From assembly GCF_023156385.1 (NCBI RefSeq), contig NZ_JAKZAK010000024.1:24354-88353 (forward strand): a DNA stretch of 64,000 nt, in the 5' to 3' direction. Below the pieces are notes generated by a model, which worked only from the letters and a program-made list of their open reading frames with translations, was not told where the DNA came from and made no database searches. Every line of letters starts with the position of its first letter. Positions within the stretch are counted from its first letter, which is position 1. Made by a program: the position numbers and the translations under genes. Positions 51,057-59,473 of the stretch are shown here, piece after piece. The stretch is from Marinobacter xestospongiae. GTDB lineage: Bacteria; Pseudomonadota; Gammaproteobacteria; Pseudomonadales; Oleiphilaceae.

Positions 51057-52830
51057 AGTGTTCCGCTTGTCGGAGATGGGATTGTCCCCCGGCGACCTGC
51101 CAACCCTTGGCCGACTCACGCTGGGTCAGAAAGCGTGCATAGCGCCCGCCGGCCGCAGCCAGCTCGCGGTGGCATCCCTGCTCGCAGACAGCGCCATCCT
51201 CCAACACCACAATCCGGTCAGCAGAGGTGATGGTGGACAGCTGATGGGCGATCACTATCAGCGTGCGTTTGCCCCGCAGTCGCGCCAGAGTCTCGGCAAT
51301 GATGGCCTGATTGCCGGTATCCAGTGCTGCCGTGGCTTCATCCACCAACAGGATGGGAGCGTCCTTGATCAGCGCCCGGGCGATGGCAATGCGCTGCCGC
51401 TCGCCCCCGGACAGCCGGGCACCACCCTCACCCACCAGCGTTTCCAGCCCCTCGGGTAAGCGTTCAACCAGCGTTTCCACACCGGCCAGCCGGACCACCT
51501 CCGCCAACTCGTTGTCACTGGCCCCGGGCCGCCCCAGGCGGATGTTGTCGGCGATACTGCCCTGGAACAGGTAAGTATCCTGGAACACCTGGCTGATCTG
51601 TGCCGCCAACTGGTCGCTGGTCATCTGCCGCACATCGATACCGCCCACCAGAACCTGGCCACCAGTGACATCGAAGAACCGCGCCACCAGACGCATCAAC
51701 GTGGTCTTGCCCGATCCGGACGCACCAACCAGTGCAACCATGCTGCCGGGCGCAACCTCAAGATTCACCCCCCGCAACACCTCCGTCTCACTGGCGCCGT
51801 AACGGAAGCGGACATCGCGCAGAGCCACCGAATGGTCCGCCGGTGACTGTGGTTGAGGCGGCTGCGGCAACGGTTGTGCTGCCAGGATTTCCCGCACGCC
51901 GTCAAGCTGGTTGCGAGCGCCCCGCAATGCCTCACCATAGCCGGCAACCTCCAGCAACGGCTCAACGAAGCGATAACTCAGCAGCAACGCCACGGTCACC
52001 GCAATCAGCGATTGCGACGACTGGCCAGCCATCAGCGCCTGGTTGAGCCAGAACACCGCCGCAAGCAGCAGCGCGGCAAAAACGGCCTGCACCACCCAGG
52101 CGTTGAGTGTCACCGCCAGTATCGAGGGGTAGATCAATTGCCGGGCGGAGCGGTGCTGACGATCAATGGCCTCGGCCAGGAAACGGGCACCGGCGCCCTC
52201 ACCGTTGAACGCCCGCAATACCGACTGGGCCTGGGCGAACTCCACCAGCCGCTGACTGGTGTCGGCGGCGTGGTCGTGGAAGCGGCGATCCACCTGCCGT
52301 CCCAGTCGTGTTGCCAGCCAGAACACCACCGCCAGCAGAGGCAGCGCCAGTAGCGCAATCAGCCCCATCTGCCCGTTCAGCACAAACAGCGCCAGCACCA
52401 TGACCAAGGGGGTGACCAGGCCACCAAACACCGGCGTGAACACATGCGCCGGCAACTGGGCCACCTCCATCAGGCCATGGGACACCACATGGCTGAGGCG
52501 AGCGGTGTTGGCCGGGGTAAACCAGCCCACTGGCAGGCCGGCGACATGGTCACCGAGACGCAGGCGACCGCTGCACAGCACCGACACACCAACCCTGACC
52601 CCGGCCTTGTCCACCTGTACCCGCCACCACCAGGCCAGCGCGGCACACCCCAGGAAGCCCGCCAGCCAGAACGTTGCGGGGCGCACCTCCCCGGCCAGCA
52701 AATGAGAGAGCAGCGGCACCAGCAGCACCACCGTGATGCCGTTCAGCAGACCATAGAGCACCACCATGATCAGGTAGCGCCTGAAGATGGCAACATCGCG
52801 ACCCAACAGGCTCATCAACGTGTTCAACAT
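51043..52830 (-). CDS. ABC half-transporter with fused TMD-ATPase, YbtQ/IrtB type
   Basis: 595 aa: about six N-terminal membrane helices, then an ATPase domain with Walker A GASGSGKTT, signature LSGGERQRIAI, Walker B ILLVDEATAALD and His switch AHQLS. Type IV exporter-fold ABC proteins next to siderophore receptors (YbtPQ, IrtAB) work as importers of iron-siderophores. It pairs with the gene at 52824-54599 (7-bp overlap). ATG 52828-52830 (MLNTLMSLLG) is chosen. Confidence 0.86.
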   Translation of the reverse strand: MLNTLMSLLGRDVAIFRRYLIMVVLYGLLNGITVVLLVPLLSHLLAGEVRPATFWLAGFLGCAALAWWWRVQVDKAGVRVGVSVLCSGRLRLGDHVAGLPVGWFTPANTARLSHVVSHGLMEVAQLPAHVFTPVFGGLVTPLVMVLALFVLNGQMGLIALLALPLLAVVFWLATRLGRQVDRRFHDHAADTSQRLVEFAQAQSVLRAFNGEGAGARFLAEAIDRQHRSARQLIYPSILAVTLNAWVVQAVFAALLLAAVFWLNQALMAGQSSQSLIAVTVALLLSYRFVEPLLEVAGYGEALRGARNQLDGVREILAAQPLPQPPQPQSPADHSVALRDVRFRYGASETEVLRGVNLEVAPGSMVALVGASGSGKTTLMRLVARFFDVTGGQVLVGGIDVRQMTSDQLAAQISQVFQDTYLFQGSIADNIRLGRPGASDNELAEVVRLAGVETLVERLPEGLETLVGEGGARLSGGERQRIAIARALIKDAPILLVDEATAALDTGNQAIIAETLARLRGKRTLIVIAHQLSTITSADRIVVLEDGAVCEQGCHRELAAAGGRYARFLTQRESAKGWQVAGGQSHLRQAEHCVDT

Positions 52831-54599
52831 GAGGTCGCCTCCTGATAGCCACCCAGGCGCCAAAGCCGGGTGTAGAGACCATTGCGGGCCAGCAGCTCCT
52901 CGTGCCGCCCCTGTTCGGCAATCCGGCCATTGTCCAGCACCAGAATGCGATCGGCCTGCCTCACGGTATCGAGCCGATGGGCGATGACCAACAGGGTACG
53001 GCCCTCGGCAAACCGCGACAGGGCCGCCTGGATCGCCGCTTCGTTGCCAGCGTCGGCAGCCGCCGTGGCTTCATCCAGCACCAGCACCGGCGGATCGAGC
53101 AATACCGCACGGGCGATGCTCACCCTCTGCTGTTCGCCGCCGGAGAGCTGGGCGTCCTCACCAACCACCGAGTCATAGCCTCGCGGCAGGGCCTCAACAC
53201 GGTCATGGATATTGGCGAGCCGGGCCGCCGCTTCAATCTCCTGCTGGCTGGCCGCCGGACGACCCAGGGCGATGTTGTCACGCACGCTGCCATGGATCAG
53301 GCGAACCTCCTGCAGCACAAACCCCACACGGCGATAGAGTTCCGGCGCGGCGAGCTGGCGCAGGTCCACCCCTCCGAGGGTGATGCGACCGGCGCTGGGA
53401 TCAAAGAACCGCAACAACAATCGGGCCAGGGTCGATTTACCGGCACCGGAAGCGCCCACAACGGCGGTCACCGTGCCAGGCTCCAGAGTGAAGTCGAGTG
53501 CCTGCAGCACCGGCGACTGCTTGTCATAACCGTAACTGAGCTGCTCAACCCGCACCTCGTTGCTGCCCGGCAGCGCCGCCTCAGCCGCCTCCGGTTGTGC
53601 CAGCACAGGGGTTTCCAGCAGCGCCTGAACCCGCTGTGCCGCCCCCGTGGCGTTATGCAGGTCGTGGCCGATAAAGCTCAGCAGTTGCAGCGGCGCGGAG
53701 ATGCCCGGCGTCACCAGGACAAACGGCAGCACCTCCACCGGCGTCATCCAGCCCAGACCGACGAACAGCACGCCGAACGTCAGCACCACGGCCAATACCG
53801 CCACCGGGGAGATGATGGCGTTGGCGTTGGCCATCGGCACCACCAATGGCCGGGTGAAGGCAACGAACGCCTGCAGGAACGCCTCGACGGCATCCCGGTA
53901 GCGGCTGTTGGCCCGTTCGCTGCCGGCAAAGGCTTTCAGCACCGGAATGCCATTGACGAACTCCACCACCGCGTTGTTGATCCGCGACTGGCCGTCGACA
54001 AACGCCTTCATGTTCTCTTCGCTGCCGGCCTTCATCGCCGCCCGGAATACCAGGAAAAATGCCGGAAACGGCAGTAACGAGACCAGCGCCATACGCCAGT
54101 CCATGGCAAACAGATACACCACCGACGCCAGAATCGCGCCCCAGGTGCGTCCGCGGATGGTGTAGTAGTGGGCGGTCAGCTCATGGAGGGTGCCGACGTC
54201 GTCCTGCAGCGCCCGCTTCACCTCCCCCGAGGCCCGGCTGGTGAACCAGCCCAGCGGCACCTGGGCCAGACGATCCATGGCGGAGCGCCGCAACTGCCGG
54301 GTCAGTCGATTGTCCGCCAGGTGCGCCAGCAGTTCAGCCACGGAAACCAGGGCCAACCCCAGGCACAGGGCCAGCAGACTCAGCGCGACGGTCTGCCAGA
54401 TGGCCTCGGTCAGCGCGCTGCCATCCACCCCCTGCCCTCGCAACCCCTGATCCCCCAGCACAAGCGTCGCCAGGTGGGCGATTCCGGCCAGAGGCACCAG
54501 GGTGAACACCGCACCAGCGCCCGCGATCACCGCGGCCAGGGTCAGCCGCCCGCGAATCGGCGCCAGAACCTGGCGGACCGCTCCGGTTCCGGCACTCAC
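52824..54599 (-). CDS. ABC half-transporter with fused TMD-ATPase, YbtP/IrtA type
   Basis: 591 aa with N-terminal exporter-fold membrane helices (AAVIAGAGAVFTLVPLAGIA, LSLLALCLGLALVSVAELLA) and a C-terminal ATPase: Walker A GASGAGKST, signature LSGGEQQRVSI, Walker B LVLDEATAAAD. Lacks the siderophore-interacting FAD domain of mycobacterial IrtA, like enterobacterial YbtP. Its start codon is directly next to the receptor stop, and it overlaps the partner by 7 bp. Import versus export is an inference from gene context. Confidence 0.86.
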   Translation of the reverse strand: MSAGTGAVRQVLAPIRGRLTLAAVIAGAGAVFTLVPLAGIAHLATLVLGDQGLRGQGVDGSALTEAIWQTVALSLLALCLGLALVSVAELLAHLADNRLTRQLRRSAMDRLAQVPLGWFTSRASGEVKRALQDDVGTLHELTAHYYTIRGRTWGAILASVVYLFAMDWRMALVSLLPFPAFFLVFRAAMKAGSEENMKAFVDGQSRINNAVVEFVNGIPVLKAFAGSERANSRYRDAVEAFLQAFVAFTRPLVVPMANANAIISPVAVLAVVLTFGVLFVGLGWMTPVEVLPFVLVTPGISAPLQLLSFIGHDLHNATGAAQRVQALLETPVLAQPEAAEAALPGSNEVRVEQLSYGYDKQSPVLQALDFTLEPGTVTAVVGASGAGKSTLARLLLRFFDPSAGRITLGGVDLRQLAAPELYRRVGFVLQEVRLIHGSVRDNIALGRPAASQQEIEAAARLANIHDRVEALPRGYDSVVGEDAQLSGGEQQRVSIARAVLLDPPVLVLDEATAAADAGNEAAIQAALSRFAEGRTLLVIAHRLDTVRQADRILVLDNGRIAEQGRHEELLARNGLYTRLWRLGGYQEATSC

Positions 54600-57008
54600 C
54601 TAGAAATCCACCGTTGCCGACATCAGGAAGGTGCGTGGCGCGCCCAGGCCACCAGACAGGCCGCTGCCATCACCGCCATTCCACGACCCCAGCCAGTACG
54701 CCTCATTGGTAACGTTCTGTACCCGCGCCCGCAGGGTCAGTGACTTGGCCAGTAGCCGGGTCACGTGACGGGCGCCAACATCAAAGGTGGTGTAGTCCGG
54801 CACCGCCAGCCGGTGACTGTTGTTGACGTAACGCTTGCCGGTGTGCACAACGCCGGCGGTCAGGGTCAGCCCCGGCACACGGGCCAGGTCGTACTCGGCT
54901 CCTACCTTGGCCAGCACCTTGGGCACACCGGTCACCTGATTGCCCTCGTTGGCGCCGTTCAGTGACCGGGTCACCTCCGCCTCGGTGTAGGACGCGCCGC
55001 CCAGCAAGCGCGTCCGCGGCAGCGGCTCGCCCACAAAGCTCCACTCCAGTCCCCGGTTGCGCTGCTCACCGTAGGTGCCGAACACCAGCGTGTCCGGATC
55101 GGTATAGGCGTTGGGCTTCTTGATCTGGAACAGGCTCAGGGTATGGGCGAACGCGCCCAGGTCCCACTTGGCGCCGATTTCATACTGCTTGGTCTGGTAC
55201 GGTTCCAGCACTTCACCGGCGTTGGCCGCTGCCACCGGGGCGGTTGCCCCCTGGCTCAGGCCTTCGATGTAGTTGGCGTACAGTGACAGGGCGTCGCTGA
55301 CACGAATCAGCAGCGCCGCCGACGGCGAGGTGCGGCTGGCATCATATTCCGCGGTGCTGGCGCCATCGGCCCCGTAATTGTCACTCTGGACGTTCTGGCG
55401 ACGCGCCCCCAGAGTGAGCTGGTAGCGGTCATCGGCGAACGAGAGCGTATCGGCAATGGCGATGCTGCGCAGCTTGCTGCCACTGGCGGAGGTGTCCGCC
55501 GGAGACTGGTTGTAATCAGTCAGATCGGGGGCGACCCCAAAGTCCAGGTCGTAGTAGTTGGTCTGTACGTGGTCAAAGAAGTAGGCGTCCCGGAAGGACG
55601 AGTCCGACTCGAACTGGTTGGCCGACAGCGACCAGGCGTGACGGACCCAACCGGTGGTGAGATCACCGCGCACCCCGACTTCGGCGGACTTGACCGTGCC
55701 GTCCCGGGCCGAGCGGGCCGCCAGGGTGGAGATGTCACCGGCATCGTTCAGCAGCATGCTGCGGTCCACCAGCGCGTCATAGCCACCATCCTTGTGGCCC
55801 CAGGCCGCGTAGGCGGTGACCGTATCGGTCAGATCATACTCACCACGCAGTACTACGGTGTCGGACTCATTGCTGGTGTAAGCCCAGTCCGGTGCCAGGG
55901 AATAGTCTCCGTGTTTTGGCGTCGGTACCCTGGTTACCCCATCCGCCACCGCGAAGATGCCGAAGTAGTTGATCCGGTCCATGTCCTCCTGCTGGCTGTA
56001 GAGATCCACCGAGACGCGGGCATTCTCACCCCGCCAGTCCAGCCCCAGCGAGGCCAGTTGCATGCGGTGTTGCTGGCCATCCACCGGGGTGTCGCCATCA
56101 CGGTAGACACCGTTGAAGCGCACGCCCCACTGCTGGTTGTCACCAAACCGCTGGCCCAGATCAACATGGCCACCCCAGAGGCTGTCGGATTCGTAGCTGG
56201 TGGTGATTCGCGCCAGAGGCTCCTTGCCTGCCCGCTTGGGCACGATGTTGACGCTGCCGGCAACGCTGCCGCCGGGCAACATGCCGTTAAGCAGCGCCGA
56301 CGGTCCCTTCAGCAGCTCCACCCGCTCGGCCACCTCGGTGACACCCCGCAGGTTGGGGGCCATGCCCACCAGACCGTTGAAGGTCATGTCATCGGCGGAG
56401 GATGAGAAGCCGCGCACGAAGTAGGTCTCGAACAGGTTGCGCTTGGACGGCACGTACACCGAGGGATCGGTGGCACCGATCACCGCACCGATATCCTGGG
56501 CCTGCAGGTCCTGCAGCCGCTGCTCGGTGTAGCTGATGGTACTGAACGGGGTTTCCATCACATCCTTTTGGCCGAGGATACCGACAGAACCGCCGCGGGC
56601 CACCTGACCACCGGCGTAGGCTCCTGGCATGGCGTCCCAGCCAATGGCGTCCGCGCTCACTTCCAGCGGCATCAATACCGAGACATCACGGCGAGCCAGG
56701 GTGAAACTGCCATCGGGCTTTTCCACCAGCATCAGGCCCGAGCCCTGCAGCAGGCGGCCCAGCACCTCCCGGGGCGCAAGCTCGCCGCTCAGGGCCGGGC
56801 TGGTCAGACCCTGGGTCAGCGAGGGATCAAACGACAGCGGCAGCCCGGCTTCGGTGGCCACCCGGGACAGTTGCCGGCCCAGCGGATCACCGGCGGGAAT
56901 GTCGTAGTGACGGGTGTCGGCCACCTCTGCGGTAACGGGCAGGGCGAGGGCAAGGGAAAGCGCGCAGGCGAACTGACGCGCCACGGGCAAGCAGCTGAAA
57001 CGTTTCAT
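54600..57008 (-). CDS. TonB-dependent siderophore receptor with STN signalling domain
   Basis: 802-aa outer membrane receptor. Signal peptide to about residue 27, STN domain about 35-106 (GDPLGRQLSRVATEAGLPL), plug with YVPSKRNLFETYFVRGFSSS and GGSVAGSVNIVPKRAG, and a 22-strand barrel ending in Phe (SATVDF). The STN domain contacts FecR, so ligand binding can switch on the sigma factor. Start ATG 57006-57008 behind AGGAG. Third gene of the fecI-fecR-receptor-transport operon. TIGR01783-like siderophore receptor; ligand unknown. Confidence 0.93.
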   Translation of the reverse strand: MKRFSCLPVARQFACALSLALALPVTAEVADTRHYDIPAGDPLGRQLSRVATEAGLPLSFDPSLTQGLTSPALSGELAPREVLGRLLQGSGLMLVEKPDGSFTLARRDVSVLMPLEVSADAIGWDAMPGAYAGGQVARGGSVGILGQKDVMETPFSTISYTEQRLQDLQAQDIGAVIGATDPSVYVPSKRNLFETYFVRGFSSSADDMTFNGLVGMAPNLRGVTEVAERVELLKGPSALLNGMLPGGSVAGSVNIVPKRAGKEPLARITTSYESDSLWGGHVDLGQRFGDNQQWGVRFNGVYRDGDTPVDGQQHRMQLASLGLDWRGENARVSVDLYSQQEDMDRINYFGIFAVADGVTRVPTPKHGDYSLAPDWAYTSNESDTVVLRGEYDLTDTVTAYAAWGHKDGGYDALVDRSMLLNDAGDISTLAARSARDGTVKSAEVGVRGDLTTGWVRHAWSLSANQFESDSSFRDAYFFDHVQTNYYDLDFGVAPDLTDYNQSPADTSASGSKLRSIAIADTLSFADDRYQLTLGARRQNVQSDNYGADGASTAEYDASRTSPSAALLIRVSDALSLYANYIEGLSQGATAPVAAANAGEVLEPYQTKQYEIGAKWDLGAFAHTLSLFQIKKPNAYTDPDTLVFGTYGEQRNRGLEWSFVGEPLPRTRLLGGASYTEAEVTRSLNGANEGNQVTGVPKVLAKVGAEYDLARVPGLTLTAGVVHTGKRYVNNSHRLAVPDYTTFDVGARHVTRLLAKSLTLRARVQNVTNEAYWLGSWNGGDGSGLSGGLGAPRTFLMSATVDF

Positions 57009-57090
57009 ACGACTCCTGATGACTTGGTATCGTGTTGCTGTTACTGGTAATGCCAATCAGGAACGAAAAAAGTATCAGCGCGACTGAAAA

Positions 57091-58038
57091 TTATTGTTTC
57101 GGCAGCACCCGGGTCCAGTAGCCGAACAGGCTACGGTGCACCCGCAGTGGGTAGGTCGCCGCCACCATGGCCAGCGCCTGGTCACTGTCGAGCAGGGGGT
57201 AGGCGCCGGAGACGGTGAGTGCGGCCAGAGCCGGGTCCATCTGCAGGGTCCCGTGGCGATAACGCGCCAGTTCCCCGAGCAGTTGCGCCAGGGGCATTTC
57301 ATCCGCCATCAACATGCCGTTGATCCAGGCGGCATCGGTGTCGGCAACGGCTTCCACCGCCCCCACCCGAGCCGCCGAGAAGGCCAGCTGTGCGCCCGCC
57401 TCCACCACCGTCCGGGGCCCGCGGCCCGAAGGTGACACGGCCACCGCGCCCGCAAACACCTTGAGCCGGGTTTCGCCGTCGAGCTGGCGCACGCTGAAAC
57501 GGGTTCCCAGGGCTTCCAGGCGGCCCTGCTCCGTCGCCACACGAAAAGGGCGCGGATCGGGCTGATCACTGGTCTCAATGTGAATCTCGCCCTGATGCAG
57601 GTCGATCAGTCGCTGCCGGCCATCAAAGCGCACCGCAATGTCGGTATCGGTATTGAGGATTAGTTGCGAACCGTCGGCGGTGGCCAGCTCCCGCTGCTCC
57701 CCGACCGCACTGCGATACCGGTTGGTATTGTCTGCCAGGTGCCAGGCGCCCCACCCCACAGGCACCACCGCAAGCAGCACCACCAGTTTGGCCAGGGCGG
57801 CGCGGCGCGCCGGACTGTCGGGGCGGTCCAGGGCGGCGGAAGCCACGCCCGGCGGCATACCACCCAGCGTGGCGGTAAGCCTTTCCACCCGTTGCCAGGC
57901 GCGGGCATTGTCGGCACTGGCTGCCAGCCAGTGGTCGAACTCCCGACGCTGGTCTGATTCAAGCGGCCCTTCCTGGAGCCGCAGCAACCACTCCGCCGCC
58001 TGCTCCAGTGCGGCCCGGGGCACTCCGGCGACACTCAT
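57091..58038 (-). CDS. fecR: FecR anti-sigma/signal transducer
   Basis: 315-aa inner-membrane protein. N-terminal cytoplasmic domain (AEWLLRLQEGPLESDQRREF, W-rich), one membrane helix (AALAKLVVLLAVVPVGWGAW, about 80-100), and a periplasmic FecR domain with GEIHIETSDQ and AWINGMLMADEMPLAQLLGE. It passes the signal from the STN domain to FecI. The gene starts 1 bp after the fecI stop. Equivalent to E. coli FecR by architecture. Confidence 0.93.
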   Translation of the reverse strand: MSVAGVPRAALEQAAEWLLRLQEGPLESDQRREFDHWLAASADNARAWQRVERLTATLGGMPPGVASAALDRPDSPARRAALAKLVVLLAVVPVGWGAWHLADNTNRYRSAVGEQRELATADGSQLILNTDTDIAVRFDGRQRLIDLHQGEIHIETSDQPDPRPFRVATEQGRLEALGTRFSVRQLDGETRLKVFAGAVAVSPSGRGPRTVVEAGAQLAFSAARVGAVEAVADTDAAWINGMLMADEMPLAQLLGELARYRHGTLQMDPALAALTVSGAYPLLDSDQALAMVAATYPLRVHRSLFGYWTRVLPKQ

Positions 58039-58039
58039 T

Positions 58040-58555
58040 TCAGTCCGACTCCACCGACATCAGACAGCAGACCAGCGCCCGCTTGACGTAACGCTTGATG
58101 GTAATCTCCGACACCGCCAGACGCTCGGCAATCTCGCGATACTTCAGGCCCTCGAGCTGGGACATCAGGAACGCCTGCCTGACCGGCTGCGGCAGTTCAT
58201 CGAGGGCGGCATCAATCTCGCACAGGGCATCCAGCAGCTGCTGTCGGTGCTCCGGTGATGGCGCCTCCGGCTCCGGCACGGAGGCCAGCGCCTGCAGGTA
58301 GGCCTGCTCCAGATCGCGACGCCGCCAGTGGTTGATCACCAGCGCACGGGCAATGTGCGAGAGATAGGCCCGGGGCTCCCGGATCACGGCGCCCTCACGA
58401 TCCCGCAGCAGCACCCGGGTAAAGGTATCCTGGGCAAGATCGGCGGCGGTTTCCGAGCAGTCCAGCCGCCGTTTCAGCCAGGTACGCAGCCAGCTGTGGT
58501 GAGTGTGGTAAAGACGGCAAACGTCTGTGGGCTCAGCGATGTTCGTGCCTGACAA
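58040..58555 (-). CDS. fecI: FecI-type ECF sigma factor
   Basis: 171 aa. Region 2 includes ETAADLAQDTFTRVLL and region 4 the helix-turn-helix YREIAERLAVSEITIKRYVKRAL, both typical of iron-starvation sigma factors. First gene of the nine-gene operon; it should drive transcription of the receptor and transport genes. A Fur-like site lies 50-65 bp upstream. Start ATG at 58553-58555. Confidence 0.94.
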   Translation of the reverse strand: MSGTNIAEPTDVCRLYHTHHSWLRTWLKRRLDCSETAADLAQDTFTRVLLRDREGAVIREPRAYLSHIARALVINHWRRRDLEQAYLQALASVPEPEAPSPEHRQQLLDALCEIDAALDELPQPVRQAFLMSQLEGLKYREIAERLAVSEITIKRYVKRALVCCLMSVESD

Positions 58556-58601
58556 TGGACGCTCCTGACACCGGGTAACCGGGGCAACCAGCGCCCCAAC
58601 A

Positions 58602-58620
58602 AATGATAATTGTTCGCATT
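58602..58620. promoter_or_regulatory. Fur-like site upstream of fecI
   Basis: AATGATAATTGTTCGCATT: TGATAAT (7/7) and the second half 4/7 match the Fur 7-1-7 consensus TGATAAT-N-ATTATCA. It lies between the ssb terminator and the fecI ATG. Confidence 0.65.
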
Positions 58621-58734
58621 CTAGAGCTTCACCGGAGAGAAACGCAAACCCGAGACAGTCAACCTCCCTTCACGCAAAGATCTTGACGTGCCGTCACACC
58701 GACCGGAAAAGCGGTGATCGAGCCGACCTGCAGG

Positions 58735-58765
58735 CCAAAAAAAACCTCCAGTTGATGGAGGTTTT
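58735..58765 (-). terminator. Intrinsic terminator of ssb
   Basis: Minus strand AAAACCTCCA-TCAAC-TGGAGGTTTT followed by T-run. 42 bp after the ssb stop. Confidence 0.94.
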
Positions 58766-58807
58766 CAGTCGTAGCCGCAAAGGCGCGGCTAGATCACAAA
58801 GCCAGCC

Positions 58808-59401
58808 TCAGAACGGGATATCATCATCAAAATCGTCCACCGGCTCCGGCATGCTGCTCTGCTGTTGTTGCGGAGAATGCTGCGGAGACGGTTGCGGAGG
58901 ATGCTGCTGAGATTGCTGTTGCGGCGGCTGCTGGCTGTAACCGCCAGACTGCCCCTGGTAACCGCCGCCCTGCTGCTGCGGTGCCGGCTGGTTGTAGGAC
59001 TGCTGCTGCGGACGACCCGCCGGCGCGCCCTGGTTCATGCCGCCACCGTCGCCGCCGCGGCTGTCGAGCATCTGCATCTGGCCGTTGATGTCCACCACGA
59101 TCTCGGTGGTGTAACGGTCCTGGCCATCCTGGCCCTGCCACTTGCGGGTCTGCAGTTTGCCTTCAATGTAAACCTTGGAGCCCTTGCGCAGGTACTGGCC
59201 GGCCACTTCGGCAATCTTGCCGAACATCACGATGCGGTGCCATTCGGTCTTGGGCACCAGCTGGCCGGTCTGGCGATCCTTGTAGCTTTCATCGGTTGCC
59301 AGGGTCAAGTTGACCACGGCATTGCCGTTCGGGGTGTAGCGGGTTTCCGGGTCCTGCCCCAGATTGCCGATGAGAATTACCTTGTTAACACCACGTGCCA
59401 T
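58808..59401 (-). CDS. ssb: SSB, single-stranded DNA-binding protein
   Basis: 197 aa. N-terminal OB fold (residues 1-115: GVNKVILIGNLGQDPETRY, WHRIVMFGKIAEVAGQYLRKG), a long Gln/Pro/Gly-rich disordered linker, and the acidic C-terminal tip DDDIPF that binds partner repair proteins. Start ATG 59399-59401 (MARGVNKV). It follows the MFS gene on the same strand; uvrA lies divergent beyond it, an order common in pseudomonads and Marinobacter. Confidence 0.97.
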   Translation of the reverse strand: MARGVNKVILIGNLGQDPETRYTPNGNAVVNLTLATDESYKDRQTGQLVPKTEWHRIVMFGKIAEVAGQYLRKGSKVYIEGKLQTRKWQGQDGQDRYTTEIVVDINGQMQMLDSRGGDGGGMNQGAPAGRPQQQSYNQPAPQQQGGGYQGQSGGYSQQPPQQQSQQHPPQPSPQHSPQQQQSSMPEPVDDFDDDIPF

Positions 59402-59430
59402 GATTTGCTCCTGAGAATGTCTGGTTTGCA

Positions 59431-59450
59431 ACAGACCATCCCTGGTCTGT
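59431..59450. repeat. Perfect 8-bp inverted repeat in the ssb leader
   Basis: ACAGACCA-TCCC-TGGTCTGT, 30-49 bp before the ssb ATG. No T-run. Possible operator or mRNA hairpin. Confidence 0.6.
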
Positions 59451-59473
59451 CATCAAAGTTCATGTCGAATCTG

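Noticed and set aside
58840..59030. Repeat array (CAG/CTG-like words) that might be CRISPR or a microsatellite
   Set aside because: It is the coding region of the Gln/Pro-rich SSB linker; no regular repeat-spacer units.
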